From contig NZ_AP018341.1 of the NCBI RefSeq assembly GCF_003574135.1, positions 1,959,740-2,023,739 of the forward strand: DNA of 64,000 nt, read 5' to 3'. The notes under the pieces are model-generated. The model searched no databases. It was not told the origin of the DNA and saw only the letters and a program-made list of their open reading frames with translations. Shown in pieces: positions 38,788 to 48,347 of this stretch. The stretch's first letter is position 1; the number at the start of each line of letters is the position of its first letter. Made by a program: the position numbers and the translations under genes. This DNA comes from a cyanobacterium endosymbiont of Rhopalodia gibberula. GTDB taxonomy: Bacteria; Cyanobacteriota; Cyanobacteriia; Cyanobacteriales; Microcystaceae.

Positions 38788-39960
38788 ATGCTAAATCCCA
38801 ATTTACAAGAAATCGAACTCGACAAAGAAGAGTTTCAAAGATACTCTCGTCACATTATTCTTCCAGAAGTAGGACTAGATGGACAAAAACGCCTCAAGGC
38901 CGCCAGTGTTCTGTGTATAGGGACAGGGGGACTTGGATCTCCTTTACTCTTATACTTAGCGGCCGCAGGAATTGGATGTATTGGAATTGTTGACTTTGAT
39001 ATTGTCGATAGTTCTAACTTGCAACGTCAAATCATTCATGGAACATCTTGGGTAGGAAAACCGAAAATTCAATCAGCAAAAGACCGGATTTTACAGATTA
39101 ACCCCTACTGTCAAGTGAATTTATATGAAACTCACTTATCTTCAGAAAATGCACTAGAAATTCTTAAACCCTATGATATTGTTATCGATGGGACGGATAA
39201 TTTTCCGACTCGGTATTTAACTAATGATGCTTGCGTTTTACTTAATAAACCTAACATCTATGGGTCTATCTTTCGTTTTGAAGGACAAGCAACGGTCTTC
39301 AACTACCAAGGAGGTCCTAACTACCGTGACTTATATCCCGAACCCCCACCTCCTGGAATGGTTCCTTCTTGTGCAGAAGGAGGAGTTTTAGGTGTACTTT
39401 GTGGCATTATTGGGACAATCCAAGCCACTGAAGCTATTAAGATTGTTTTAGGAGCGGAAAATACTCTCAGCGGACGTTTGTTGCTTTATAATGCCTGGGA
39501 TATGAAATTCCGTGAGTTGATATTACGACCTAACCCTGAACGTCCGCTAATTAATAAACTTATTGACTACGAACAATTCTGTGGAATCCCCCAAGCACAG
39601 GCAGTGGAAGCGCAGGAAAAAGCAACTGTTCCTGAAATTACTGTTAAAGAATTAAAAAAATTAATTGATCATGGTACAGGTACTTTTGTCTTGATTGATG
39701 TTCGTAATGTCAACGAGTACGAAATAGCCAAAATTCCAGGGTCAACTTTAGTTCCTTTGCCAGATATTGAAGATGGAAAAGGAGTAGAAAAAATCCGCGG
39801 ATTATCACAAAACAGAAAAGTTATTGCTCATTGTAAGACGGGAAGACGGTCAGCTAGGGCGCTAGGAATTCTCAAGGAAAAGGGGATTATAGGAGTTAAT
39901 GTTAAAGGTGGAATTACAGCTTGGAGTAAAGAAGTTGATCCTGATATTCCCCAATACTAA
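38788..39960 (+). CDS. moeZ: Adenylyltransferase/sulfurtransferase MoeZ (ThiF-rhodanese fusion)
   Basis: MoeZ/MOCS3-type enzymes adenylate the C-terminus of a sulfur carrier (MoaD, ThiS or similar) and load it with sulfur. The 390 residues hold a ThiF/E1-like domain with the nucleotide loop GTGGLGSP (45-52), D138-N-F and the conserved Cys195 in PSCAEGG, followed after residue 285 by a rhodanese domain with the persulfide Cys349 in AHCKTGRRSARA. The zinc CxxC pairs of MoeB are not apparent. The upstream M67 peptidase suggests a carrier-processing system; the carrier gene itself is not in this window. A good terminator follows at 40011-40047. Confidence 0.93.
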   Translation: MLNPNLQEIELDKEEFQRYSRHIILPEVGLDGQKRLKAASVLCIGTGGLGSPLLLYLAAAGIGCIGIVDFDIVDSSNLQRQIIHGTSWVGKPKIQSAKDRILQINPYCQVNLYETHLSSENALEILKPYDIVIDGTDNFPTRYLTNDACVLLNKPNIYGSIFRFEGQATVFNYQGGPNYRDLYPEPPPPGMVPSCAEGGVLGVLCGIIGTIQATEAIKIVLGAENTLSGRLLLYNAWDMKFRELILRPNPERPLINKLIDYEQFCGIPQAQAVEAQEKATVPEITVKELKKLIDHGTGTFVLIDVRNVNEYEIAKIPGSTLVPLPDIEDGKGVEKIRGLSQNRKVIAHCKTGRRSARALGILKEKGIIGVNVKGGITAWSKEVDPDIPQY

Positions 39961-40010
39961 TGTTGCTACTGCTCCTCAGATTTCTAACTAAGTAAAAATA
40001 GTAGTAAAGT

Positions 40011-40047
40011 AATCTACCTTTTCCTAATTTAGAGGTAGATTTTTTTT
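40011..40047 (+). terminator. Intrinsic terminator after moeZ
   Basis: Stem AATCTACCT/AGGTAGATT followed directly by seven more T; 50 bases past the stop. Confidence 0.85.
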
Positions 40048-40679
40048 AGGGTGAGGATTTTATCATGAAATTTCTTGATAAGTAGATAGGTAAAAATAAA
40101 TGGTTATCTTAGACTGACGAGATTGAATTTTTCTTTTATTAAAATTGGCAACAATTTCTCTAATACAATATCTGAAAAATCAGGTATTTTTAAGTGCAAT
40201 AAATAAGTTATTTAAAACTAATTAGCTAATTTCAATAGTTTTGATACCAAGTATGGGTTGTTATAAAAAGGTTTCTAAACTTATATTTATTTTTAAGTGA
40301 AGTATTTTTGATATGATTAGTGAGTTTTTATACACTTAGTTTAATTTAGCTTTTTGTCCTTTGCTTAAATATTTTTTATTTTAGAGCAAATATCTTTACT
40401 CTTATTTTATACTCGCGGTTCTTCTTTTAAACTACTATTGGAAGCTCTTTAGCTTCCTGTTTAAGAGGTTCTCTTTGATTATTAAATGGTTGGTTTCAGT
40501 TGAATAGCTAATAATAACAGCAGTTTATAAAAAAAATAATTATGTATTAACATGTTACTAAATCAATCAATGAAGTGATTTTTATTCTACAGTTTTTAAT
40601 GAGGTTTAAATCAAGAAGATAAAAAGATAGAATACAACCATTACTTCTATAGATTCCATATTTTATCTGATTTTACTGC
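40048..40679. other. Spacer moeZ / IS630 remnant
   Basis: AT-rich. Only a small GGAAGCT/AGCTTCC hairpin at 40440-40457 stands out; no gene seen. Confidence 0.5.
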
Positions 40680-41160
40680 TTTAAAAGCCTATAAATAATC
40701 CATAAAGTACAAGTTCATAGCAATATTTTTTGTGTCAGTACCTGCGTTATATAAGTGAGAAAAGTTTCTTTAATTTGTATATACTTTAAAGGTAGTTTCG
40801 TAAAAAGACGATGAGTGATTGATTTAATCAACGTAATATTTTTTCCCCAATTATTAGTGCATTTTCCATAAGCTCGTTTTCCTGTAGTTGCTCCAGCAAA
40901 GTGATGAGTAATAGTTAGCCAAAACCCAGTTCCATCAATAAAAACTAGGTCTGAAAGTTTGACTTATCTAAATGTAGTCAAATATTCCATACCTTGAAAG
41001 CCTATTAGTATAAGTTTTCAAGATATAGAGTATTTTTTTTGTGTAAGCAAGTACTTATTTCTTGTAGAAAAGTCTCTTTATCTAGTTCTAGCAATTTTTT
41101 TATAGCATTAAGTTGTTCTGTATCAATTACTCAATTAAATAAGATTGTCCTTGACTACTA
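40680..41160 (-). mobile_element. IS630-family transposase remnant
   Basis: Minus-strand pieces read EQLNAIKKLLELDKETFLQE then STCLHKK in the helix-turn-helix part, and SDLVFIDGTGFWLTITHHFA, GATTGKRAYGK, NWGKNITLI and ETFLTYITQVLTQK in the DDE core. The D-G-T-G replaces the usual DETG, so even the catalytic motif has changed. Stops and shifts are frequent. The same family is seen again at about 59.0-59.65 kb, with matching segments, so they are copies of one element. Confidence 0.82.
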
Positions 41161-41601
41161 CTTAGGTAATAGTTCTAGACTTTGAGTTTAATATTTTATT
41201 GAACTAGATTGAAAATTTATGTTTATTTGGTAAGGAAATTCTCCATTTTTTTTAGTACTAGTTAACGGCTTATCTACTTATAGTATTATTTATGTATGTA
41301 TAACTAATTAGAGCATAAAAAAAGTAGTCTACATTAAGAAAATAATTAAGATTTAGCTGCCAAGTATGTAACTAAAGAAATATCAATAAATTATTCATAA
41401 TATGTCTATTATTATTCCTGACTTACAGTAACAAAATACTATCTTTATTTCAAATTTGTTAAAATACAAAATATTTAATACTTAAAATATTTCATACTTG
41501 TTTATATTCAAAATATATACCAATTTTAAAATCGTGGGTAATACCTCTACAAACAGATAATATTTTTTGTTGTAACTTAAGTTAGCTTTTGAGAAAAGAC
41601 G

Positions 41602-41645
41602 TATAAGAAACGTATAAAAAGATTATTTTTTATACGTTTCTTATA
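41602..41645. repeat. Hairpin with 19-bp perfect arms
   Basis: Arms 41602-41620 and 41627-41645 (core AGAAACGTATAAAAA) are exact complements around GATTAT. There is no gene beside it. Confidence 0.6.
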
Positions 41646-42193
41646 AAAGATAAAACATTAAATTAATTTAAATATCAATTAATAAGAAATATTGTTGTAA
41701 ACAATAGATCTAAATTAGCTAGATGTTTAAAACATATTTAACGCTAAAAAAAATATCAATTTCTTAGTAAAAAATAGAAGGCTAGATCATGAATTATCTA
41801 TAAATAATTAATATTAACTTTTAATTATTAATTGGATACTTTTGGGTAAGCAATCAATAGTGATTTATTAAATATTGTGATCACAAACAAATAATACTAC
41901 TGTCCTTTTTTTAGTCGTTAAATACACTATCAATGATCAGATAATTGCTTTAGATACGTGGGCCGATTATTATCTAGTTAGAACTTTTAAATTACGGAAG
42001 TTATTAATGCGAGTTTAAGTCTTACTGTATCGTTCTCCCTTATATTTAAAATAAATACATTCACCCATACTAAAATCAGCATATCTAGAATTTTTAGAAA
42101 AAATTCAAATCACTTACGATCAAAAATAAAGAATAAATTTATCAAATAAATAAATTCAGCTTATCTCCTATTTCATGCAACATCCAGGACAAT

Positions 42194-42235
42194 TTCTTAT
42201 CCGTAAATAAGCTTACCAATATCTACGGATAAGAA
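42194..42235. repeat. Hairpin, 12-bp arms
   Basis: TTCTTATCCGTA at 42194-42205 and its complement at 42224-42235, loop 18 bases. Function unknown. Confidence 0.45.
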
Positions 42236-42584
42236 CAAAATTAAACCAGTAGTAATGTTGTGGCTGTTTTAATTCTTCATTTTACGGTGCAAAATTTCAC
42301 CAGATAGTAGATTCACCTTAATTCAAACTGTGTATAGACAAGAATATCGCCTTTATAACTAAAATATGATGATCATCCCTCTTTGAATCCTAAAATTCAA
42401 GGTTATTTAGTCTGACGAAATAAGAGATAGATAAACATTTTAAATGTCAATTAGAACAACCCTAATAAGATCTAGATAATTTTTTTTTCTCATTTGACCT
42501 CCAACCTTCCATCGTAGAGCTTAGCCTAACCATTTCAACAGCTTAATGCTAAGCTTAAACTTAAATTTTTCATTCTTTTAACCG

Positions 42585-43391
42585 ATGACCGCCGAGCCAA
42601 ATATTGTCTTAGAAGGGACAAACCCCCAACCATCCTCTTCCTCTTCTGGAGTTTATTCTCAAGTTCATTTAAAGAGTGAAGGGAAAAAACTCCTACTGAT
42701 ATTGCCCAAGATAACTAAAGAGGAACAAGATCCTCTGAAAGATTGGACGAAGATCTTCCAGGATCTAAAACATTGTCTAACCTATCATCAAGGAACGTGG
42801 GTATCGGGAATGTCAGTACACTTAGTAGTACAAAATCGTTTACTCGATAGTAGACAATTACAAAGTATTGGTGAGGTTATTGAAAATGTTAATCTAAAAC
42901 TCAGTAGTATTCACACTAGTCGCCGTCAAACCGCTGTAGCAGCGGCAATTGCAGGTTACTCAGTAAAACAAGAAGTTTTTAGAAGATCATTGTTTTCTGA
43001 AAGACAACCGACTTTATCTCCCTTAGCTGAGCCTCTTTACCTAAAAACAACGGTACGCTCAGGAGTCACTATTCGCCATCCTGGGAGCATTATTATCCAA
43101 GGAGATATTAATCCTGGAGGAGAAATCATTGCTGATGGCGACATTCTAATTTGGGGATGTTTGCGAGGAATTGCCCATTCGGGAGCAAAAGGGAACTCAA
43201 AATGTTGCATTATGGCACTACAAATGCAACCGACACAACTACGCATTGCAGAATTGGTTGCCAGAGCACCGTCAGGAACCCCTGAATTTCTCAGTCCTGA
43301 AGTTGCTTATGTTACTTCCGAAGGAATTCGTTTGAAGCTAGCCCCAAATTTCAGTAAAACCCATATCCTAAAACATAAAAGAAAAGAGTAG
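42585..43391 (+). CDS. minC: Septum-site determining protein MinC
   Basis: MinC inhibits FtsZ rings away from mid-cell. The 268-residue protein has an N-terminal FtsZ-binding domain (about 40-130, LLLILPKITKEEQDPLKDW) and a C-terminal beta-helix domain (about 155-245) with VRSGVTIRHPGSIIIQGDIN, GGEIIADGDILIWGCLRGIAH and GNSKCCIMALQMQPTQLRIA, the MinD-binding family signature. It is first of minC-minD-minE, with 83 bases to minD. The retained operon implies division is still placed by the symbiont. Confidence 0.96.
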   Translation: MTAEPNIVLEGTNPQPSSSSSGVYSQVHLKSEGKKLLLILPKITKEEQDPLKDWTKIFQDLKHCLTYHQGTWVSGMSVHLVVQNRLLDSRQLQSIGEVIENVNLKLSSIHTSRRQTAVAAAIAGYSVKQEVFRRSLFSERQPTLSPLAEPLYLKTTVRSGVTIRHPGSIIIQGDINPGGEIIADGDILIWGCLRGIAHSGAKGNSKCCIMALQMQPTQLRIAELVARAPSGTPEFLSPEVAYVTSEGIRLKLAPNFSKTHILKHKRKE

Positions 43392-43474
43392 AGCTAAAAA
43401 ACTAATAATTCGTCATAATATCGATGAAAGTTAAATTATCATCGGTCATTGAAATTGCACATTAAAATTAAATT

Positions 43475-44275
43475 ATGAGTCGTATTATCGTAATCACCTC
43501 CGGTAAGGGAGGCGTTGGTAAAACTACCACCACTGCTAACTTAGGATTGGCTATAGCCAATTTGGGGCACAAAGTTGCTCTAGTTGATGCAGATTTTGGA
43601 TTAAGGAATTTAGATTTATTACTTGGACTCGAACAGAGAGTTGTCTATACCTCAATCGATGTTTTAGAAGGACAATGTTCTATCGAGAAAGCCTTAGTTA
43701 AAGATAAACGTCAACCTAATCTGGTACTGTTACCAGCCGCCCAAAATCGAACTAAAGAAGCTATTAGCCCCGATCAGATGAAGCAGCTAGTAGGACAAAT
43801 TAATGAGCACTTTGACTATATTCTGATTGATAGTCCAGCCGGAATTGAAATGGGTTTTCGTAATGCTATAGTCCCTGCAAAAGAAGCTATTGTCGTCACG
43901 ACACCAGAAATGGCTGCGGTTCGGGATGCAGACCGGATAGTTGGGTTATTGGAAAGTGAGGAGATCGAAAAAATTCACTTAATAGTTAATCGAGTTAAAC
44001 CAGAAATGATAAAACTAAATCAGATGATTAGCGTTGAAGATATTATCGATCTTTTGGTTATTCCTCTCATTGGAATTATTCCCGATGACGAACGAATCAT
44101 TGTCTCGACCAATCGAGGAGAACCCTTAGTCTTAGAAGAACCTCCTTCTATTCCAGCTATGGCTTTTAACAATATTGCCCGACGCTTGGATGGTCAAGCG
44201 ATTCCTTATCTGGATTTGATGGCGGCTCATGATAACTTAATGACTCGTATTCGTCGCCACTTTTTCGGTAGTTAA
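43475..44275 (+). CDS. minD: Septum-site determining ATPase MinD
   Basis: MinD is the membrane-bound ParA-type ATPase that recruits MinC and oscillates with MinE. The 266 residues show the deviant Walker A KGGVGKTT at 11-18, switch region DSPAGIEMGF and the C-terminal amphipathic membrane-targeting helix (HDNLMTRIRRHFFG). It is the central gene of minCDE; minE begins nine bases after its stop. Confidence 0.98.
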   Translation: MSRIIVITSGKGGVGKTTTTANLGLAIANLGHKVALVDADFGLRNLDLLLGLEQRVVYTSIDVLEGQCSIEKALVKDKRQPNLVLLPAAQNRTKEAISPDQMKQLVGQINEHFDYILIDSPAGIEMGFRNAIVPAKEAIVVTTPEMAAVRDADRIVGLLESEEIEKIHLIVNRVKPEMIKLNQMISVEDIIDLLVIPLIGIIPDDERIIVSTNRGEPLVLEEPPSIPAMAFNNIARRLDGQAIPYLDLMAAHDNLMTRIRRHFFGS

Positions 44276-44284
44276 GTCCTTTCT

Positions 44285-44593
44285 ATGAAAATTAAACCTA
44301 TGATTTTTGAACAACTAGAAAAACTTTTTCCGTGGAAAAGTCTCCCAAAAAGTGGAGAAGAAGCCAAACGCCGACTAAAAGTAGTTATTGCCCATGATCG
44401 CGCTGGACTCAGTTCAGAAATACTTGAATCTATGCGTCAAGACATCCTAGAAGTGGTAAGTCGATATGTAGATATTGATCATGAAGAAATGGAGTTTGCC
44501 TTAGAAAGCGATCAACGAATTACCGCCCTTATAGCTAACTTACCTATTCGTCGCTTAAGTCAAAAAAACTTAATTCCACCCCAATCTGATTGA
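44285..44593 (+). CDS. minE: Cell division topological specificity factor MinE
   Basis: MinE displaces MinC and stimulates MinD ATPase to set the mid-cell site. At 102 residues it has the membrane/anti-MinCD region ([20 protein letters not shown], about 28-47) and the C-terminal dimerisation domain ([20 protein letters not shown]). It is close to minD and so translated from the same mRNA. A TAGCCA/TGGCTA terminator with a T-run follows after 50 bases. Confidence 0.97.
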   Translation: MKIKPMIFEQLEKLFPWKSLPKSGEEAKRRLKVVIAHDRAGLSSEILESMRQDILEVVSRYVDIDHEEMEFALESDQRITALIANLPIRRLSQKNLIPPQSD

Positions 44594-44643
44594 AAAATTA
44601 ATTACAGTTAATTTCTTTTGAATAGTGGGATAAATAGAAACTT

Positions 44644-44665
44644 TAGCCACCTTGGCTATTTTTTT
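44644..44665 (+). terminator. Intrinsic terminator after minCDE
   Basis: TAGCCA-CCT-TGGCTA followed by seven T. Confidence 0.85.
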
Positions 44666-45274
44666 ACTTTTCTCTTGTTTTTGGAGTTTTTTGAGTTTAT
44701 ATTTTAATTAGTCGACGGCAGTTGAATATTTCCAATACTCTCTCTGAAAAGGTAAGACTATAGCAATTTTATAATGTTAATTTTTCTATGTCTTTGTTTA
44801 TAAGAAGTGTTTAAGGTATAAATACTAGTTTTTATTCTTTGTTTTTCTTATTCTAGTTCTTTGAGTATGGTATAGATTTATAGATATAATTTCGGGTTGT
44901 TGTTCAGAAATCGTTCCAGTAGGAACTCGAAATTATCTATAATTTCAAGTAGTGTTCTCTTAATTTCAAAGAAAATAGCTTATGAGGTTCTAAACTCAGT
45001 TTGATTATTAATCGATGAACCTACACAACAAATTCAGTGAACATCATCAGCAACTAAATAAATTACTGAAGATGTTGGTAAAAGAGCCAAATTATTAAAG
45101 CGAATAATTAAAAATTCTTCAACTAATAGGAAGTCGAATAAATTTGTCATATTTTTTCAGTAAATGAACTTTACAGGATTGATGAAGAGCCTGAACCCCG
45201 TCTACAATAGGTAAATATGGAAACCATCCTTGACTATTTATAGTTAGTTATCAACTTTACAAAAACAACATCCT
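44666..45274. other. Spacer minE / ffh
   Basis: No gene recognised. The ffh promoter lies in its last 100 bases. Confidence 0.5.
45179..45208 (+). promoter_or_regulatory. Likely ffh promoter
   Basis: TTGATG (45179-45184) and TACAAT (45203-45208) are 18 bases apart, about 66 bases before the ffh start. The next bases are C/G-rich only in short patches. Confidence 0.5.
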
Positions 45275-46711
45275 ATGTTTGATGCTCTCGCCGAACATTT
45301 AGAAGACGCTTGGAAAAAAGTACGCGGTCAAGACAAAATCACTGAAAATAACATTCAAGAAGCTCTTATAGAAGTGCGTCGTGCTCTACTAGAAGCAGAT
45401 GTTAACCTCCAAGTCGTCAAAAAGTTTGTCGCAGATGTCGGAAAAGCGGCCGTCGGTGCAGAGGTCATTGCTGGGGTTAAACCTAATCAACAACTCATAA
45501 AAATTGTCTATGACGAATTAGTTAAAGTGATGGGGACCAGTAATGTTTCCCTTGCTAAAACTGAAACGTCCCCCACCGTCATCTTGATGGCAGGGTTGCA
45601 AGGAACAGGGAAAACCACCGCTACCGCTAAACTTGCTCTTTATCTTCGTAAAGAAAAGCGTAGTTGCTTGATGGTGGCTGCCGATATCTACCGTCCGGCA
45701 GCTATCACTCAGTTAATTACCCTTGGACAACAAATTAATGTTCCTGTCTTTGAACTCGGAAGTGAAGCGAACCCAGTTGATATTGCTCGTCAAGGGGTAG
45801 AAAAAGCCAAGGAAATGGGACTCGATACTGTCATTATCGACACTGCCGGACGACTGCAAATTGACGAAAGTATGATGGTAGAATTAGTCCGCATCAAAGA
45901 CGCCACTAAACCTGATGATACCCTCCTGGTGGTAGATGCTATGACCGGTCAAGAAGCGGCTAACCTAACCCGAACTTTTCATGAACAAATTGGCATTACC
46001 GGCGCAATTCTGACTAAAATGGACGGGGACACGCGTGGAGGAGCAGCTCTATCAATTCGTCAAATATCAGACAAACCAATTAAATTTATTGGAGTTGGGG
46101 AAAAGGTAGAAGCACTACAACCATTTTATCCTGATCGCATGGCATCCCGTATTTTAAACATGGGGGATGTTTTGACCTTAGTTGAAAAAGCCCAAGAAGA
46201 AATCGATATTGCAGATGTAGAAAAAATGCAGTCGAAAATTATTGAGGCTAAATTCGACTTTAATGACTTTCTTAAACAAATGCGCATGATGAAAAATATG
46301 GGGTCATTAGGAGGTCTTTTAAAGATGATTCCAGGGATGAATAAACTCAATAATATAGATATTGAGAAAGGAGAAACTGAACTTAAGCGAACTGAGGTGA
46401 TTATCAGTTCCATGACTTTTGAAGAACGAATAAATCCTGATTTATTGGCTAAGTCCCCCAGTCGTCGCCGTCGTATTGCCAAGGGGTCAGGCCATTCTGA
46501 AACCAAAGTCGGAGAACTGGTGAAGAATTTTACACGTATGCGGAGTATGATGCAGCAAATGGGACAAGGAGGAATGCCAGCTATGTCTGAAATAGGCAGC
46601 AGAATGTTTGGGGGCATCGGTGAACAAATACCTCCAGGGTTTCGTGGTCATGGTGATACAAAGAAAAAAAAGAAAAGGGTCAAAAAGAAAAAAGGATTTG
46701 GCCAACTTTAA
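45275..46711 (+). CDS. ffh: Signal recognition particle protein Ffh (SRP54)
   Basis: Ffh binds signal sequences of nascent membrane proteins and, with SRP RNA and FtsY, delivers ribosomes to SecYEG. The 478 residues comprise an N domain, a GTPase G domain with GLQGTGKTT (107-115), DTAGR, and TKMDGD, and a methionine-rich M domain (KQMRMMKNMGSLGGLLKMIP, then RMRSMMQQMGQGGMPAM) with the RNA-binding SPSRRRRIAKGSG. The tail is Lys-rich. The 4.5S-type SRP RNA gene was not found in this window. Confidence 0.97.
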   Translation: MFDALAEHLEDAWKKVRGQDKITENNIQEALIEVRRALLEADVNLQVVKKFVADVGKAAVGAEVIAGVKPNQQLIKIVYDELVKVMGTSNVSLAKTETSPTVILMAGLQGTGKTTATAKLALYLRKEKRSCLMVAADIYRPAAITQLITLGQQINVPVFELGSEANPVDIARQGVEKAKEMGLDTVIIDTAGRLQIDESMMVELVRIKDATKPDDTLLVVDAMTGQEAANLTRTFHEQIGITGAILTKMDGDTRGGAALSIRQISDKPIKFIGVGEKVEALQPFYPDRMASRILNMGDVLTLVEKAQEEIDIADVEKMQSKIIEAKFDFNDFLKQMRMMKNMGSLGGLLKMIPGMNKLNNIDIEKGETELKRTEVIISSMTFEERINPDLLAKSPSRRRRIAKGSGHSETKVGELVKNFTRMRSMMQQMGQGGMPAMSEIGSRMFGGIGEQIPPGFRGHGDTKKKKKRVKKKKGFGQL

Positions 46712-46785
46712 AAGATAGTCTAAAGTTGGCATTGCCCATCTTGAAACAGCCTAAAAGAACCTTTTAGATATAAAGAGTGATTACA

Positions 46786-47721
46786 ATGGCTTTCTTTAAC
46801 TCAGACGACGTTCTACAACAAATCGGCAACCAAATTTTGGAGGTTACGCGGTCCGAGTTCCCACAATTAGCTCCTGATCAATTAGCATTAACTTGGATTG
46901 TTTATGATCCTCCGGTGATTGCTAATACAGGAGGCGCAATCTCTGCCGAAGAATTCTGGAAATATTCTGTTAGAGGATTCAGTTATCGGGGAATTGAACG
47001 CGTCTACCCAGCAAGTGTCGTCAAATTATTTTATTTAGTAGCGATTCATGAATGGCTAGAAAGTAAAATGATTCCCGAGTCAGTGGAGTTAAACCGAGCC
47101 ATTCGGGATATGGTAGTAGATTCTAGCAATGATGCAACTAGTTTAGTCGTTGACGTACTGACAGGAACCACCAGTGGACCGGAGTTACCGGCTAGTCCAT
47201 TTGACACTTGGCAACATCAGCGTAACATTATCAACCGTTATTTTCAATCATTTGGATGGGAAGGATTAGCTGCTATCAATGTTAATCAGAAAACCTGGTG
47301 TGATGGTCCCTATGGTCGAGAACGAGTATTTGTAGGGGAAATGATGGAAAATCGTAATATGTTGACGACCAATGCCGTTGCTCAATTGTTATATAGTATC
47401 GTTGGCGGGGTAGCTGTCTCTTCAAAGCGATCACAACAAATGATGGAACTGCTCAAACGAAATCTGACCGCGAAAAATTTAAATATGACGGGGGAAGAAA
47501 ACCAAGTTATTGGTTTTTTAGGGGAAGGGTTGCCTCCAAATGCCCAATCATGGTCAAAAGCAGGTTGGACTAGTAGAGTTCGCCACGATGCAGCTTATAT
47601 TCAAATTCCTGGATATCAACCTTATTTATTAGTTGTTTTTACGGAAGGACAGAATAGTAAAAATAAAACGATCATTCCTTTTATTTCTCAAGAAGTCGTG
47701 ATAGCGATGGCTAATCTTTAG
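46786..47721 (+). CDS. Serine beta-lactamase-fold hydrolase (class A-like)
   Basis: A 311-residue (314 from the GTG at 46777) soluble protein of the penicillin-recognising serine hydrolase fold. The three motifs are S-V-V-K in YPASVVKLFY (first catalytic Ser and Lys), S-S-N in DSSNDATS in the place of SDN, and K-A-G in WSKAGWTSR in place of KTG. No signal peptide is visible at the N-terminus, which differs from secreted beta-lactamases, so it may be cytoplasmic and may not act on antibiotics. The ATG at 46786 is preferred to the GTG. It follows ffh by 74 bases and could be cotranscribed. Confidence 0.8.
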   Translation: MAFFNSDDVLQQIGNQILEVTRSEFPQLAPDQLALTWIVYDPPVIANTGGAISAEEFWKYSVRGFSYRGIERVYPASVVKLFYLVAIHEWLESKMIPESVELNRAIRDMVVDSSNDATSLVVDVLTGTTSGPELPASPFDTWQHQRNIINRYFQSFGWEGLAAINVNQKTWCDGPYGRERVFVGEMMENRNMLTTNAVAQLLYSIVGGVAVSSKRSQQMMELLKRNLTAKNLNMTGEENQVIGFLGEGLPPNAQSWSKAGWTSRVRHDAAYIQIPGYQPYLLVVFTEGQNSKNKTIIPFISQEVVIAMANL

Positions 47722-47761
47722 AATGTCTCGCCATCAGCGAAATAGATTCTATAAAGAAAAT

Positions 47762-48262
47762 TCAGGAAATTAATTGAAAAAATTTTTCATCAAGATCATA
47801 GCCAAACATTTTTGCCATCGACTGAAGACGAGCGATACTAGGAATTTTTCTACATTTTAACCAATCAGACAAGGTAAACAATTTGTGCATAATAAAAATT
47901 TCTAGAGCTTCTGGATTATATTGAATTCCCTCAGTCCGGCTAAATTGATGAGGAACCAACATAGCGAAATAACGGGCTAATTCCCCATCTTTCCAATCTA
48001 AAATAAAAGGTATCCAGGGATAAATTGAGTCTAAACGAACAAACCACAGGCGAACCTCCGGAATTTCTGATAATTCTCTGGGATCAGTGGGACTACGAGG
48101 ATAATTAATTTCAAAACTTAGAGTTTGTTCATAGGAGACAATCCCATTTTGGGAAGCCTTTGGCTGTGCTGTTTGTATCAAAATCGGTTCAACAATGGCA
48201 GTGACAGGAGATAAATCCAATCGCATTAGATGATCCGGTTGTAAGACAATTGTATGAGTCAT
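47762..48262 (-). CDS. crr6: CRR6-family NDH-1 (NdhI) maturation factor
   Basis: The 166-residue protein belongs to DUF1817, the CRR6 family, needed in plants and cyanobacteria to mature the NdhI subunit of the photosynthetic-type NDH-1 complex. Visible conserved stretches: EVRLWFVRLDSIYPWIPFIL, DWKDGELARYFAMLVPHQFS, EGIQYNPEALEIFIMHKLFT and a closing AKMFGYDLDEKFF. If the organism no longer photosynthesises, its survival points to NDH-1 still working in respiration. Single gene convergent with the upstream hydrolase, 40 bases apart, and divergent from csaB. Confidence 0.85.
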   Translation of the reverse strand: MTHTIVLQPDHLMRLDLSPVTAIVEPILIQTAQPKASQNGIVSYEQTLSFEINYPRSPTDPRELSEIPEVRLWFVRLDSIYPWIPFILDWKDGELARYFAMLVPHQFSRTEGIQYNPEALEIFIMHKLFTLSDWLKCRKIPSIARLQSMAKMFGYDLDEKFFQLIS

Positions 48263-48347
48263 TCTTTAAGTGTTTTGTCAGAAGCTATCTAATCCATCGT
48301 ATTCTAGTATAAACCTATAGAATTGGTATAAACACTGACGTTAAAAC

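Larger units (their letters stand above)
41161..42584. other. Spacer upstream of minCDE
   Basis: 1.4 kb, very AT-rich, no gene recognised. Contains hairpins at 41602-41645 and 42194-42235. Confidence 0.5.

Noticed and set aside
46126-46617. 163-codon open frame antisense to ffh
   Set aside because: Shadow of the ffh reading frame; composition mirrors the sense gene.
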